Origin: Desulfovibrio sp. | Lineage (GTDB): Bacteria > Desulfobacterota > Desulfovibrionia > Desulfovibrionales > Desulfovibrionaceae | Assembly: GCA_022837365.1 (NCBI GenBank) | Contig: JALHHV010000101.1 | Location: 1-10,439, forward strand | Length of the DNA stretch: 10,439 bases | Direction: 5' to 3' | Shown: positions 1-6,274 of the stretch, one piece after another | Layout of the letters: the number at the start of each line of letters is the position of its first letter | How positions within the stretch are numbered: the first letter of the stretch is position 1 | Notes under the pieces: model-generated | What the model was told of the DNA's origin: nothing | Databases searched by the model: none | What the model saw: the letters and a program-made list of their open reading frames with translations, nothing else | Position numbers and translations under genes: made by a program

Positions 1-1
1 G

Positions 2-337
2 GCCGCGCTGTACGCCAGCGCCACGGCCGTGTTCGTGGGCGGATCGCTGGCCCGGCTGGGCGGCCAGAACTTTCTGGAACCGCTGACGCACGGGGTGGCG
101 CCCTGCGTGGGGCCGTCGCGCGAAAATTTCGCGTGGGTGGGCGGCGGACTGGCCGAAGCCGGACTACTGATCGAGGTGGCCGACGGCGACGCCTTGGCCG
201 AAGCCCTGCTGCGCCAACTGCGCAATCCCCTGCAACGCCAGGTGGTGCGCCACCGCTTCGAGGAATGGATGGCCCCCCGCCGGGGCGGCGGGCGCATGGC
301 GGCGGAACTCGTATTGTCCGTGGCCGGGCTGCGCTAG
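2..337 (+). CDS. waaA: 3-deoxy-D-manno-octulosonic acid (Kdo) transferase, 3' end only
   Basis: This is the last 111 codons of a GT30-family Kdo transferase, open from the left edge of the window in frame 2 and ending at TAG 335-337. The diagnostic C-terminal donor-binding motif is present: FVGGSLARLGGQNFLEPL, followed by a G-x-x-x-x-x-GPSRENF segment, the usual GG-x(4)-GG-x-N-x-LEP...GP-x(3)-NF signature of WaaA/KdtA. From family knowledge, the enzyme moves Kdo from CMP-Kdo onto lipid IVA at the inner face of the cytoplasmic membrane, an essential step of lipopolysaccharide core synthesis. The N-terminal membrane anchor and acceptor domain lie outside the window. The next gene (384-3742) is convergent, only 46 bases away. 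No convincing terminator lies between them; the weak CTCCG/CGGAG hairpin at 345-358 has no T run. Confidence 0.9.
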   Translation, partial: AALYASATAVFVGGSLARLGGQNFLEPLTHGVAPCVGPSRENFAWVGGGLAEAGLLIEVADGDALAEALLRQLRNPLQRQVVRHRFEEWMAPRRGGGRMAAELVLSVAGLR

Positions 338-383
338 AGACTGTCTCCGGGTACGGAGCGGGCAGGCTCCGCCGAATCTCGCC

Positions 384-3300
384 CTATGTGGTCCTGTCGG
401 CGTGCGCGCCGCCCTCGTCGGCCATGCCTTCCCCGCTCCCGCAAGCATCCTCCGCGCCCTCGCCGCCGTTTCCGCAATGCCGGTCCATGCAGCGCAAGAG
501 TTCCCCGCGTGAGAAGGGCTTGGCCAGAAAGCCGGAGCACCCCGCCGCCGCGCAGTCGTCGCGGAACTGTGCGCCGTCAGGGCGACGACCGGCGTGGGCG
601 GCAGGCCCCGCTCGCGCTCCAGGTCGCGGATGGCCCGCGTGGCCCGGTAGCCGTCCATCACCGGCATCTCGATGTCCATGAACACCAGGTCGAACCGCCC
701 GGCGGCGTAGGCGGCCACGCCCTCCTCGCCGTTGTGGGCCTCGGTGATGGCGCACGGCCGCCCGCGCAGGTACAGCGAAAAAAGCAGCCGGTTGCTGGGG
801 CTGTCCTCCACCAGCAGGATGGACAGGGGCCGTCGCGGTCCGGGGCCGTCGTCGCCGGTCCGCGGCCCGGCCGGTGGCGGGGTGGCTTCCGGTCCGGTGA
901 CGGTGCCGTCGCCCGTGGCGTCCGGCCCGGCGGGGTCCGCCGTGCAGGCATCATCCGTGGCGGGCTGCATGGGCAGGGTGAAATACACGGTGGTGCCCCG
1001 GCCGGGGGCGCTTTCCAGCCAGATGGCGCCGCCCAGCATTTCCACCAGCGCCCGGCAGATGGACAACCCCAGCCCCGTGCCGCCGTACTGCCGGGTGATG
1101 GACGAATCCGCCTGCATGAAGCTTTCGAACACCACCTCCTGATGCTCCGGCGGGATGCCGATGCCCGTGTCCGCCACGGAGAAGAGCACCTCCACCCGCC
1201 GCCCCTGGGGCGCGCGGCAGGCATCCTCGGCCTGCGCGGGGGCGCGCGGCGCTTCGCCGTCACGACCCGGCATGCTGCCGTCGGCGGGCTGGGCCAGCAC
1301 CATCACCCGCCCGGCGGGGGTGAACTTCACCGCGTTGGAGACCAGGTTGCCCAGAATCTGGCGCAGCCGCAACGGATCGCCCACCAGCGCGCCGGGCACG
1401 CCGGGCAGAACGGCCCAGTCCAGGCGCAGGCCCCGCCCGCCCGCACCGGCGGCGGGCTCCATCTGGCGGCAGACCTGCTCCATGAGTTCGCCCAGGCGGA
1501 AGCGCACATGCTCCGGCACCACCCGCCCCGCCTCCAGGCGAGAAAAGTCCAGCACGTCGTTCAGCAGCGCCAGCAGCGAATGCCCGGAACTGCGCAGCAC
1601 GTCCAGATAGCCGCGCTGCTCCGGGGCCAGGGGGGTGCGGTCCAGCACGTCGGCCATGCCCAGCAGGGCGTTGAGCGGGGTGCGCACCTCGTGGCTCATG
1701 CGGGCCAGCAGTTGCGTCTTGGCCCGGCTGGCCGCCTCGGCGGCCTCGCGCTCGCGCTCGGCGCGGTGGCGTTCCACGCGCTCGGTGATGTCATGCACCG
1801 CGCCTTCGATGTACAGTTGTTCGCCGGTCTCGCCGGTCACCGCGCGGGCGGTCAGGGCCACGTGCACCACGCTGGCGTCGCGCCGGCGCAGGCAGGTCTC
1901 CAGCGACACCCGCCCCTCCTGGCGCAGGCGGCGCAGCAATTCCTCGCGCTCGCCGGGGCGCACGTAGAACTGCTCGCCGATGTCCGTCACCGACGACACC
2001 ATCTCGTACGGCGACGAGTACCCGAACGTGCGCGCCATGGCCGGGTTCACCCGCAAGAAGCGGCCCTGCGGCGTGGACTGGTAGATGCCCTGCGCCGATT
2101 CCTCGAAGATGCGCCGGTAGTTGGCCTGGGCGCGGGTAAGCTCCCAGTTCAGCAGTTCCAGCTCGCGGTTGGCGCGGGCCAGCCGTTCGCCCGACTCCAC
2201 CTTTTCCTGCAACGCGCCCAGCAGGCTGGTGCGGTTTTCCTCCAGCGTGGAGGCCATGTGGTTCACGGCCTGGGCCAGCTGGCCGATCTCGGCCATGCCC
2301 GCCGGGGGCAGCCGTTCGCTGTAGTTGCCGAGCGAAATGCGCCGGATGGCGTGCAGCAGTTCGTGCAGGGGGCGCACCATCCGGTCGGCGATGAGGAGCC
2401 CCGTGCAGATGGACAGCCCCAGGGCCACCGCCGCGGCCAGCAGGGTGTATTCCACGGCGGTGCGCAGGCGCGAGCGTTGCGGCTCAACGTCCACGAACAC
2501 GGCCAGCGCGCCCACGGGCATGCCGCTGCCCCCCGGCAGGGGCTGGTAGCTGACCAGATAGGGCCTGCCCGCCACCTGCTCGTAACGTTGCAGGAAGGGC
2601 AGGTCCGGCCCCTGGCCGAAACCCTGCGTCCGGCCGAACGGCCCGGCCACCTCGCCCGGCCACCCCAGTAGGGTTCCCCCGCCGGACGGCACTCCAGGCG
2701 ACGGGCCCTGCCCCACCCCCTGAGTCAGTCCCTGAGTCAGATCGGGCCGGTCCGGCCAGTCCGCCACGTCGGCGGTGCCGTCGCCGGGGAACAGCGTGCC
2801 GCGCGGCCGCTCGCCGCCAAGGTCGAACACCGCCACGTCGGCGCGCACCGCGTCTCCCAGGCCGCGCAACAGCGACCGGTTCATGGGAAACGACACCACC
2901 GCCGCCCCCACGATGCGTCCGTGCTGCCGGGCCGTCAGCCCTTCCATGTCCACCCGGCCGGTGATCTCCTCCACGTCCGAGGCGAACGGGGCGTACGTGG
3001 GCATCGGGGACAGCTGCGGCAGCTGGGGCGCGTTGCCCAGCGAGGCTTCCGGCAAGGCCGCGGGCCCCATGGGCGCGGGCAGCGGCGGACGCCGATGCTC
3101 CCCGCCGATGCGGGAACCGAACTGCTCCAGGGGCACGATGACAGGCACCACCGCCTTGATGGACAGGCCGTCGGCGGACCGGAACACGTCGCGCCGCGAC
3201 AGCCCCCGCAACGCCTGGCGCACCACCAGCGCCCCGTCCATGGTGGCGCCGTTGGGGGTGACGCCGTTGGAGGTCACGCCGGTGGCGGGGCCATCCCCCG

Positions 3301-3742
3301 CGCCTCCGGCGGGCAGCAGGCGCACCACGGGCTCCGCGCCCATGTCGAACACCTCGATGCACGCCCGGGGCCACAGCCCGTGCAGTTCGGCCAGACGCAG
3401 GCGCAGCCCCGGCATGTCGCCGTCGTATTCGGTGCGCAGCCCGGCCACCACCCGCGCCAGGGCCTCGGCCGTGCGCGACAGGCGGATGAGTTGCAGCGAG
3501 GCCGCGTCGGCCAGGGTGCGCCCCTGGGCATGCAGATAGCTGTCGGTCTGCACCGCGGTCACCTGCACGAACACCGCGCTGACGATGCCCAGCGGCAGCA
3601 GGCAGACCAGGAGGCACCACCCCACCAGCCGCAGGCGCAGGCCGGGCGCGGGCGGCACCCGGCGCGGCAGCAGGTGCCGCAGCGGAAAACGCGCCCAATG
3701 GTGCGCAAGGATGGCGCGCAGGTGGCCGGTCATGGAAGTCAT
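384..3742 (-). CDS. Membrane hybrid histidine kinase (TM-sensor-TM-HAMP-PAS-HisKA-HATPase-REC) with an apparent frameshift in the receiver
   Basis: Numbering from ATG 3742 (MTSMTGH): TM1 about 36-62; extracytoplasmic sensor about 63-430 with a Pro/Gly-rich insert about 320-380; TM2 about 431-452; HAMP about 453-505; coiled coil; PAS about 542-655; HisKA with phospho-acceptor H684 in [11 protein letters not shown]; HATPase with N803 ([10 protein letters not shown]), G1 box DTGIGIP 858-864 and G2 box GGTGLGLSI 887-895; receiver from 973 with acidic pair E979-D980, phospho-aspartate D1023 ([11 protein letters not shown]) and T1056 (VVALTAH). After H1058 the reading frame is lost. The rest of the receiver, including the conserved lysine in FLAKPF, continues in another frame to TAG 384-386. 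Unshifted, the frame runs on to 164 and opposes waaA. The shift is near 566-571. The intact protein would be about 1119 residues; the ligand is unknown. There is no Shine-Dalgarno upstream, so the start is uncertain (next ATG at 3733). The kinase core is intact, but the phosphorelay output may be broken, or the shift may be a sequencing error. Confidence 0.85.
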
Positions 3743-3867
3743 GAGCGTGCGAAGGGGAAAGGGAAGGGAAGGAAAACGGCCGCCACGCGCACGTGCTGCG
3801 CGACGATGCTGGCAAAGAGGTCTGCGACGCTGGACATGTGCGGGGCCTCTGGGGCGTCTGGGCCGGA

Positions 3868-3894
3868 AGGATACGATGTTTCGAACATAGCCAA
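3868..3894 (-). promoter_or_regulatory. Candidate kinase promoter with a palindrome filling the spacer
   Basis: Read on the minus strand, TTGGCT (3894-3889) and TATCCT (3873-3868) are separated by 15 bases. The spacer is occupied by the inverted repeat ATGTT-CGA-AACAT (3888-3876). Both boxes are poor matches to the sigma70 consensus and the spacing is short, so the promoter call is weak. The palindrome is directly visible and is placed where a repressor could act. It lies about 130 bases upstream of the kinase start. Confidence 0.22.
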
Positions 3895-4013
3895 TCGCCA
3901 TGGGGCGCGCAACGAGGCGAGGCCCGCAACGTGCCGTGGGGCTGCCCCGGCCCGCGCCGCATGGCGGAGCGCTGACGGGCATGACGGCCGGAACGGGCCG
4001 GAATGGGCCGGGG

Positions 4014-4041
4014 TTGCATCATGCGCTCACCTTGTTATGGT
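4014..4041 (+). promoter_or_regulatory. Candidate sigma70-like promoter of the HEAT-repeat gene
   Basis: TTGCAT (4014-4019) and TATGGT (4036-4041) are separated by 16 bases, 59 bases before ATG 4100. The -10 box matches four of six consensus bases and the -35 box keeps TTG. A short inverted repeat GTGCA-TGC-TGCAC begins at the end of the -10 box (4040-4052) and might be a protein-binding site. This is a sequence-pattern inference only. Confidence 0.35.
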
Positions 4042-4099
4042 GCATGCTGCACGCTCGGGCGAAGCCGTCGCCCGGCACGACACGGGAAAGGAGGAGAGC

Positions 4100-4797
4100 A
4101 TGCCCCGCTTCAGATCGCTGAAGACCCACCTGCGCGCGCTGCTCGCTTCCGCCGAGTGGGAAGAACACCTGGACGACATCGTGGCCCTGCCCGGCAAGGG
4201 GGCCGTGGGGCCGCTGCTGTCGTGCCTGCTGCTGGGCGGCGAGGCCAAATGGCGCGCCGTGGTGGCCCTGGGACGGGTGGTGGCGCGCATCGCCGACGCC
4301 AACATGGAGGACGCCCGCATCATCATGCGCCGCCTGATGTGGCACATGAACGAGGAATCGGGAAACATCGGCTGGGGCATCCCCGAGGCGTTCGGCGAAA
4401 TACTGGCCTGCCATCCCCGCCTTGCCGACGAATACCACCGCATCCTCGTCTCGTACGTGCGCGAGACGGGCAAGGACGACAACTACTGCGACCACGCCCC
4501 GCTGCGGCGCGGGGTGTACTGGGCCATCGGCCGGCTGGCCCAGGAACGGCCCTGCCTGCCCGGCTTCGCCGAAACGGCCGTGCCCGCCCTGCTGGCGGGC
4601 CTTGCCGACTGCGACCTGCCCGCGCGCGGCACGGCGGCCTGGTCCCTTGGCGTGCTGTCCGCGCCCGAAGCCCTGCCCGCCTGCTGTGCACCGTGGGCGA
4701 ACTGGCCCAATGCGCCGCCCAGCGCATCGAATCCCGGTGCCTGCCGCCCACGGGCAACGCCATGCCCGACGCCGACGCCAAGGGTACGGCGGCGTAG
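4100..4797 (+). CDS. HEAT-repeat protein (resembles the DVU0298-type family), apparent one-base frameshift near the C-terminus
   Basis: ATG 4100 is preceded by a strong AAAGGAGGAG ribosome-binding site. The N-terminal 194 residues (MPRFRSLKTHLRALL...) form helical HEAT/PBS-lyase-like units: residues about 24-66, 69-104 with the motif NEESGNIGWGIPEAFGEIL, 128-150 and 155-190. Several cysteines are present (C42, C104, C130, C152, C171). After residue 194 the in-frame translation turns into Pro/Arg-rich shadow sequence, while another frame gives a natural ending (LLCTVGELAQCAAQRIES...) to TAG 4795-4797. Adding one C at about 4680, restoring GCCCTG from GCCTG, joins the halves as APEALPA-LLCTVGEL and gives a 232-residue protein. 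Without it, the frame runs to 5047 through the terminator and the repeat. The likeness to a Desulfovibrio family typified by DVU0298 is from memory. No enzymatic function can be assigned; HEAT units usually mediate protein contacts. The gene stands alone, divergent from the kinase and convergent with recR. Confidence 0.8.
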
Positions 4798-4822
4798 CCC
4801 CGCACGGCATTCCCCCACGAAC

Positions 4823-4867
4823 AACCCCGCCCGCCTTCACTGCGAAGACGGGCGGGGTTTCTTTTCT
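4823..4867 (+). terminator. Strong intrinsic terminator after the HEAT gene, possibly bidirectional
   Basis: AACCCCGCCCG (4823-4833) pairs perfectly with CGGGCGGGGTT (4849-4859). After one mismatch, CTTC (4835-4838) pairs with GAAG (4844-4847) around a five-base loop. The stem is followed on the plus strand by TTTCTTTTCT. It begins 26 bases after the HEAT stop codon. On the minus strand it ends in a weaker TTGTT, so it could also stop leftward transcription arriving from recR. Confidence 0.88.
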
Positions 4868-4877
4868 CATACGCCAC

Positions 4878-4912
4878 GGCTTCTGCCTTTGCTTGTGGCA
4901 AAGGCGGGAGCC
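4878..4912. repeat. Small hairpin directly adjoining palindromic element 1
   Basis: GCCTTTGC (4885-4892) and GCAAAGGC (4898-4905) are perfect inverted repeats around TTGTG. An outer GGCT/AGCC pair (4878-4881 / 4909-4912) is separated from them by a 3x3 internal loop. The right foot touches the first base of element 1 at 4913, so the hairpin may be part of, or a target for, that element. There is no T run, so it is not an evident terminator. Confidence 0.5.
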
Positions 4913-5043
4913 GCTCGAAAAGAGGATTTTTGCTCCCCGGCAAGGAAGGCGAGTTCCGGGCGTGGGGAGTGTATTTGGGCATACTCGACCCGCGCACGGA
5001 GCGAGCCTGACGTAGCCGGGGGGCAAAAATCCTCTTTTCGAGC
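4913..5043. repeat. Long palindromic intergenic repeat, copy 1 (ERIC-like, 131 bp)
   Basis: The 29-base outer arms at 4913-4941 and 5015-5043 are reverse complements with a single mismatch (T4934 against C). They contain GGATTTTTGC on the left and GCAAAAATCC on the right. Inside are the boxes CAAGGAAG (4941-4948), GGGAGTGTA (4965-4973), TACTCGACC (4982-4990) and TGACG (5008-5012). The 16-base segments between the boxes (4949-4964 and 4991-5006) pair with each other, so almost the whole element folds back on itself. On the plus strand, tandem G.A/A.G steps fall at 4945-4946/5009-5010, 4951-4952/5003-5004 and 4967-4968/4987-4988. The right end abuts the recR stop codon (5044-5046). Copy 2 at 5799-5945 has the same boxes and spacing. 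Transposition and function are inferred only. Confidence 0.85.
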
Positions 5044-5649
5044 CTAGAGGTCTTGGCGGTACTGCATGGACTGCCGCAACGTCTCCCGGTCCATGAACTT
5101 GACCTCGGACCCCAGCGGGATGCCCTGGGCAAGGCGCGTCACGCGCACCTGCGGATACTGCCGGGCGATCATGTTGCGGATGTAGGTGGCGGTGTTTTCC
5201 GCCTCAACGGTGGTGCCAAGGGCCATGACCACCTCGCGCACGGCGCCCTCGGCCAGCCTTCTGGTCAACCGGTCCAGTTCCAGCGAATCGGCGTGCAGGT
5301 TGTCCAGCGGGACCAGCAGGCCGCCCAGGATGAGGTAGTGGCCCTTGTAGAAGCCGCCCTCCTCCAGGGTGAGCAGGGAATCCCACTCCGACACCAGACA
5401 CAACGTCTCGCCGCTGCGGGCCGGGTCGGTGCAGATACCGCAGGGGTCCACGTCGGTCAGCGCGCCGCAGCGCCCGCACAGGTGCAGGTTGTCGCGCAGG
5501 TCGTGCACGGCCCGGCCCAACCGGCGGGTTTCGCTGGCGGGCCACTTCAGCAGGGTCATGGCAAGGCGCAGGGCCGACTTGGGTCCAAGGCCGGGCAGCC
5601 GGGAAAGCTGCTCCACCAGCGCCTTCAGGGGTTCGGGCAGTCGCTGCAC
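5044..5649 (-). CDS. recR: Recombination mediator protein RecR
   Basis: RecR acts with RecO (and RecF) to load RecA on SSB-coated single strands at gaps. Using the longer form from GTG 5655 (203 residues), the helix-hairpin-helix LSRLPGLGPKSALRLAM lies at about 17-33, the zinc-finger cysteines are C60, C63, C72 and C75, and the Toprim domain starts at LCLVSEWDSLLTLE (85-98) and continues through ALGTTVEAENTATYIRNM. The C-terminal VTRLAQGIPLGSEVKFMDRE is typical. Length is normal for the family. The most upstream in-frame start is GTG 5655, which lacks a ribosome-binding site. GTG 5649 has GGAG five bases upstream and would give MQRLPEPLKAL, so I place the start there (201 residues). recR is the third member of the dnaX-ybaB-recR cluster, but a palindromic repeat widens its gap from ybaB to about 290 bases, so separate transcription is possible. 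Its TAG stop touches another copy of that repeat. Confidence 0.95.
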   Translation of the reverse strand: MQRLPEPLKALVEQLSRLPGLGPKSALRLAMTLLKWPASETRRLGRAVHDLRDNLHLCGRCGALTDVDPCGICTDPARSGETLCLVSEWDSLLTLEEGGFYKGHYLILGGLLVPLDNLHADSLELDRLTRRLAEGAVREVVMALGTTVEAENTATYIRNMIARQYPQVRVTRLAQGIPLGSEVKFMDRETLRQSMQYRQDL

Positions 5650-5798
5650 GGACACTCCGGGTTACATTGCGAAAATCGGTTGCTCTTGTCGCCGGTACGT
5701 CGCGAACCCCATGCAGGGTACCCCCGCGCGACAGGATTTTCGTTCTCCGGCGGCGCAGGCACCGCAGAGGCGTCGCCGCAGGTCCCCCTTCCGAATCA
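5650..5798. other. Leader region of recR, between the repeat element and the start codon
   Basis: No gene is supported here. The minus-strand open frame 5662-5892 starts at TTG inside the repeat, has no ribosome-binding site and looks like translated non-coding sequence. CGAAAATC (5670-5677) and GATTTTCG (5735-5742) are inverted repeats, supported by a second pairing block, TGTCGC (about 5687-5692) with GCGACA (about 5728-5733). They could form a stem in the recR leader. Direct copies of GAGGCGTCGCC occur at 5767-5777 and at 5800-5810, the latter being the left foot of copy 2. Confidence 0.5.
5734..5790. repeat. Possible decayed remnant of the palindromic repeat
   Basis: GGATTTTCGTTCTCCGGC (from 5734) resembles the left arm of copy 2 (GGATTTTGTTCTCTGCC, from 5819). 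The following GGCGCAGGCA and later GCAGGTCCCCCTT resemble its right arm (GACGCAGGCA ... AAAGTCCCCTT). The central boxes with AGTGTA and TACTCGACC are missing. This fits a copy that lost its core by internal deletion, but short GC-rich likenesses can arise by chance. Confidence 0.28.
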
Positions 5799-5945
5799 GG
5801 AGGCGTCGCCACAAGAGGGGATTTTGTTCTCTGCCAAGGAAGAGCGCCGTTTTGTGAAGGGAGTGTACTCTTCTCGTACTCGACCGGAGCAAAACGGCGT
5901 TCTGACGCAGGCAGAGGGCAAAAGTCCCCTTGTGGCGACGCCTCC
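5799..5945. repeat. Long palindromic intergenic repeat, copy 2 (ERIC-like, 147 bp)
   Basis: The left arm (5799-5835) and right arm (5910-5945) pair, starting with 17 perfect bases from the outer ends (GGAGGCGTCGCCACAAG). The internal boxes match copy 1: CAAGGAAG 5835-5842, GGGAGTGTA 5859-5867, TACTCGACC 5877-5885 and TGACG 5903-5907. Box spacing is 16, 9 and 17 bases, against 16, 8 and 17 in copy 1. The intervening helix has a different sequence (CGCCGTTTTG 5845-5854 with CAAAACGGCG 5890-5899), yet it still pairs. Plus-strand tandem G.A steps recur at 5839-5840/5904-5905 and 5861-5862/5882-5883. The right end overlaps the first base of the ybaB stop codon (5945-5947). It lies inside the dnaX-ybaB-recR cluster. 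Confidence 0.85.
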
Positions 5946-6256
5946 TAGAAGAGGCCGGGGATCTTCAGGCCGCCGGTGAGCGCCCCCATCTCCTTCTCCA
6001 TCATCTCCTTGGCCTGGCGCAGCCCTTCGTTGACGGCGGTGAGCACCAGGTCCTGGAGCATTTCCACGTCGCCGGGGTCCACGGCCTTGGGGTCGATGGC
6101 GATGGACAGCACTTCCTGCTTGCCGTTGACGGTGACCTTGACCATGCCGCCGCCGCTGGTGGCTTCAAGGGTGCGTTCGGCCATGTCGGCCTGGAGCTTG
6201 CTCATCTTGGTCTGCATGACCTGCGCCTGGCGCAGGAGGTCGTTCATACCGCGCAT
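5945..6256 (-). CDS. ybaB: YbaB/EbfC family nucleoid-associated protein
   Basis: This 103-residue protein begins MRGMNDLLRQAQVMQTKMSK and has the YbaB pattern: an N-terminal amphipathic helix rich in Q, M and K; a beta region with GGGMVKVTVNGKQEV; the segment LSIAIDPKAVDPGDVEML; and a long C-terminal helix (LVLTAVNEGLRQAKEMMEKEMG) ending GGLKIPGLF. Family members are small dimeric DNA-binding proteins of the nucleoid, typically encoded between dnaX and recR, exactly as here. GGAGGA at 6261-6266 is five bases (core GGAGG) before ATG 6256, which favours this start over the second ATG at 6247, 13 bases away. The gene begins 18 bases after the dnaX stop, so the two are almost certainly cotranscribed. 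Confidence 0.95.
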   Translation of the reverse strand: MRGMNDLLRQAQVMQTKMSKLQADMAERTLEATSGGGMVKVTVNGKQEVLSIAIDPKAVDPGDVEMLQDLVLTAVNEGLRQAKEMMEKEMGALTGGLKIPGLF

Positions 6257-6274
6257 GGATTCCTCCGGATGGTT

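Larger units (their letters stand above)
3743..4099. other. Divergent intergenic region between kinase and HEAT-protein genes
   Basis: This 357-base stretch separates the starts of two diverging genes. It holds no convincing gene: the open frames crossing it are arginine-rich and have no ribosome-binding site. On the kinase side there is a 26-base pure purine run on the plus strand (3751-3776), which is pyrimidine-only on the kinase mRNA strand, lies just before its start codon and replaces a normal Shine-Dalgarno. Further out is an inverted repeat ATGTT-TCG-AACAT (3876-3888). Near the HEAT gene lie a weak sigma70-like promoter (4014-4041) and a clear ribosome-binding site, AAAGGAGGAG, ending a few bases before ATG 4100. 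Confidence 0.6.

Noticed and set aside
345..358. Hairpin CTCCG-GGTA-CGGAG between waaA and the kinase as a bidirectional terminator
   Set aside because: The stem is only five bases and no T run follows on either strand.
386..2671. 761-residue plus-strand open frame opposite the kinase
   Set aside because: It is antisense to a gene with full domain motifs, is rich in His, Gly, Gln and Arg, has no domain pattern and is typical of GC-rich shadow frames.
5662..5892. 76-residue minus-strand open frame in the ybaB-recR gap
   Set aside because: It starts at TTG within the palindromic repeat, has no ribosome-binding site and its sequence is explained by the repeat and leader DNA.
4913..5945. CRISPR array or insertion sequence
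   Set aside because: The two repeats are palindromic, only two in number, widely spaced around recR, and encode no transposase; there are no regular repeat-spacer units.
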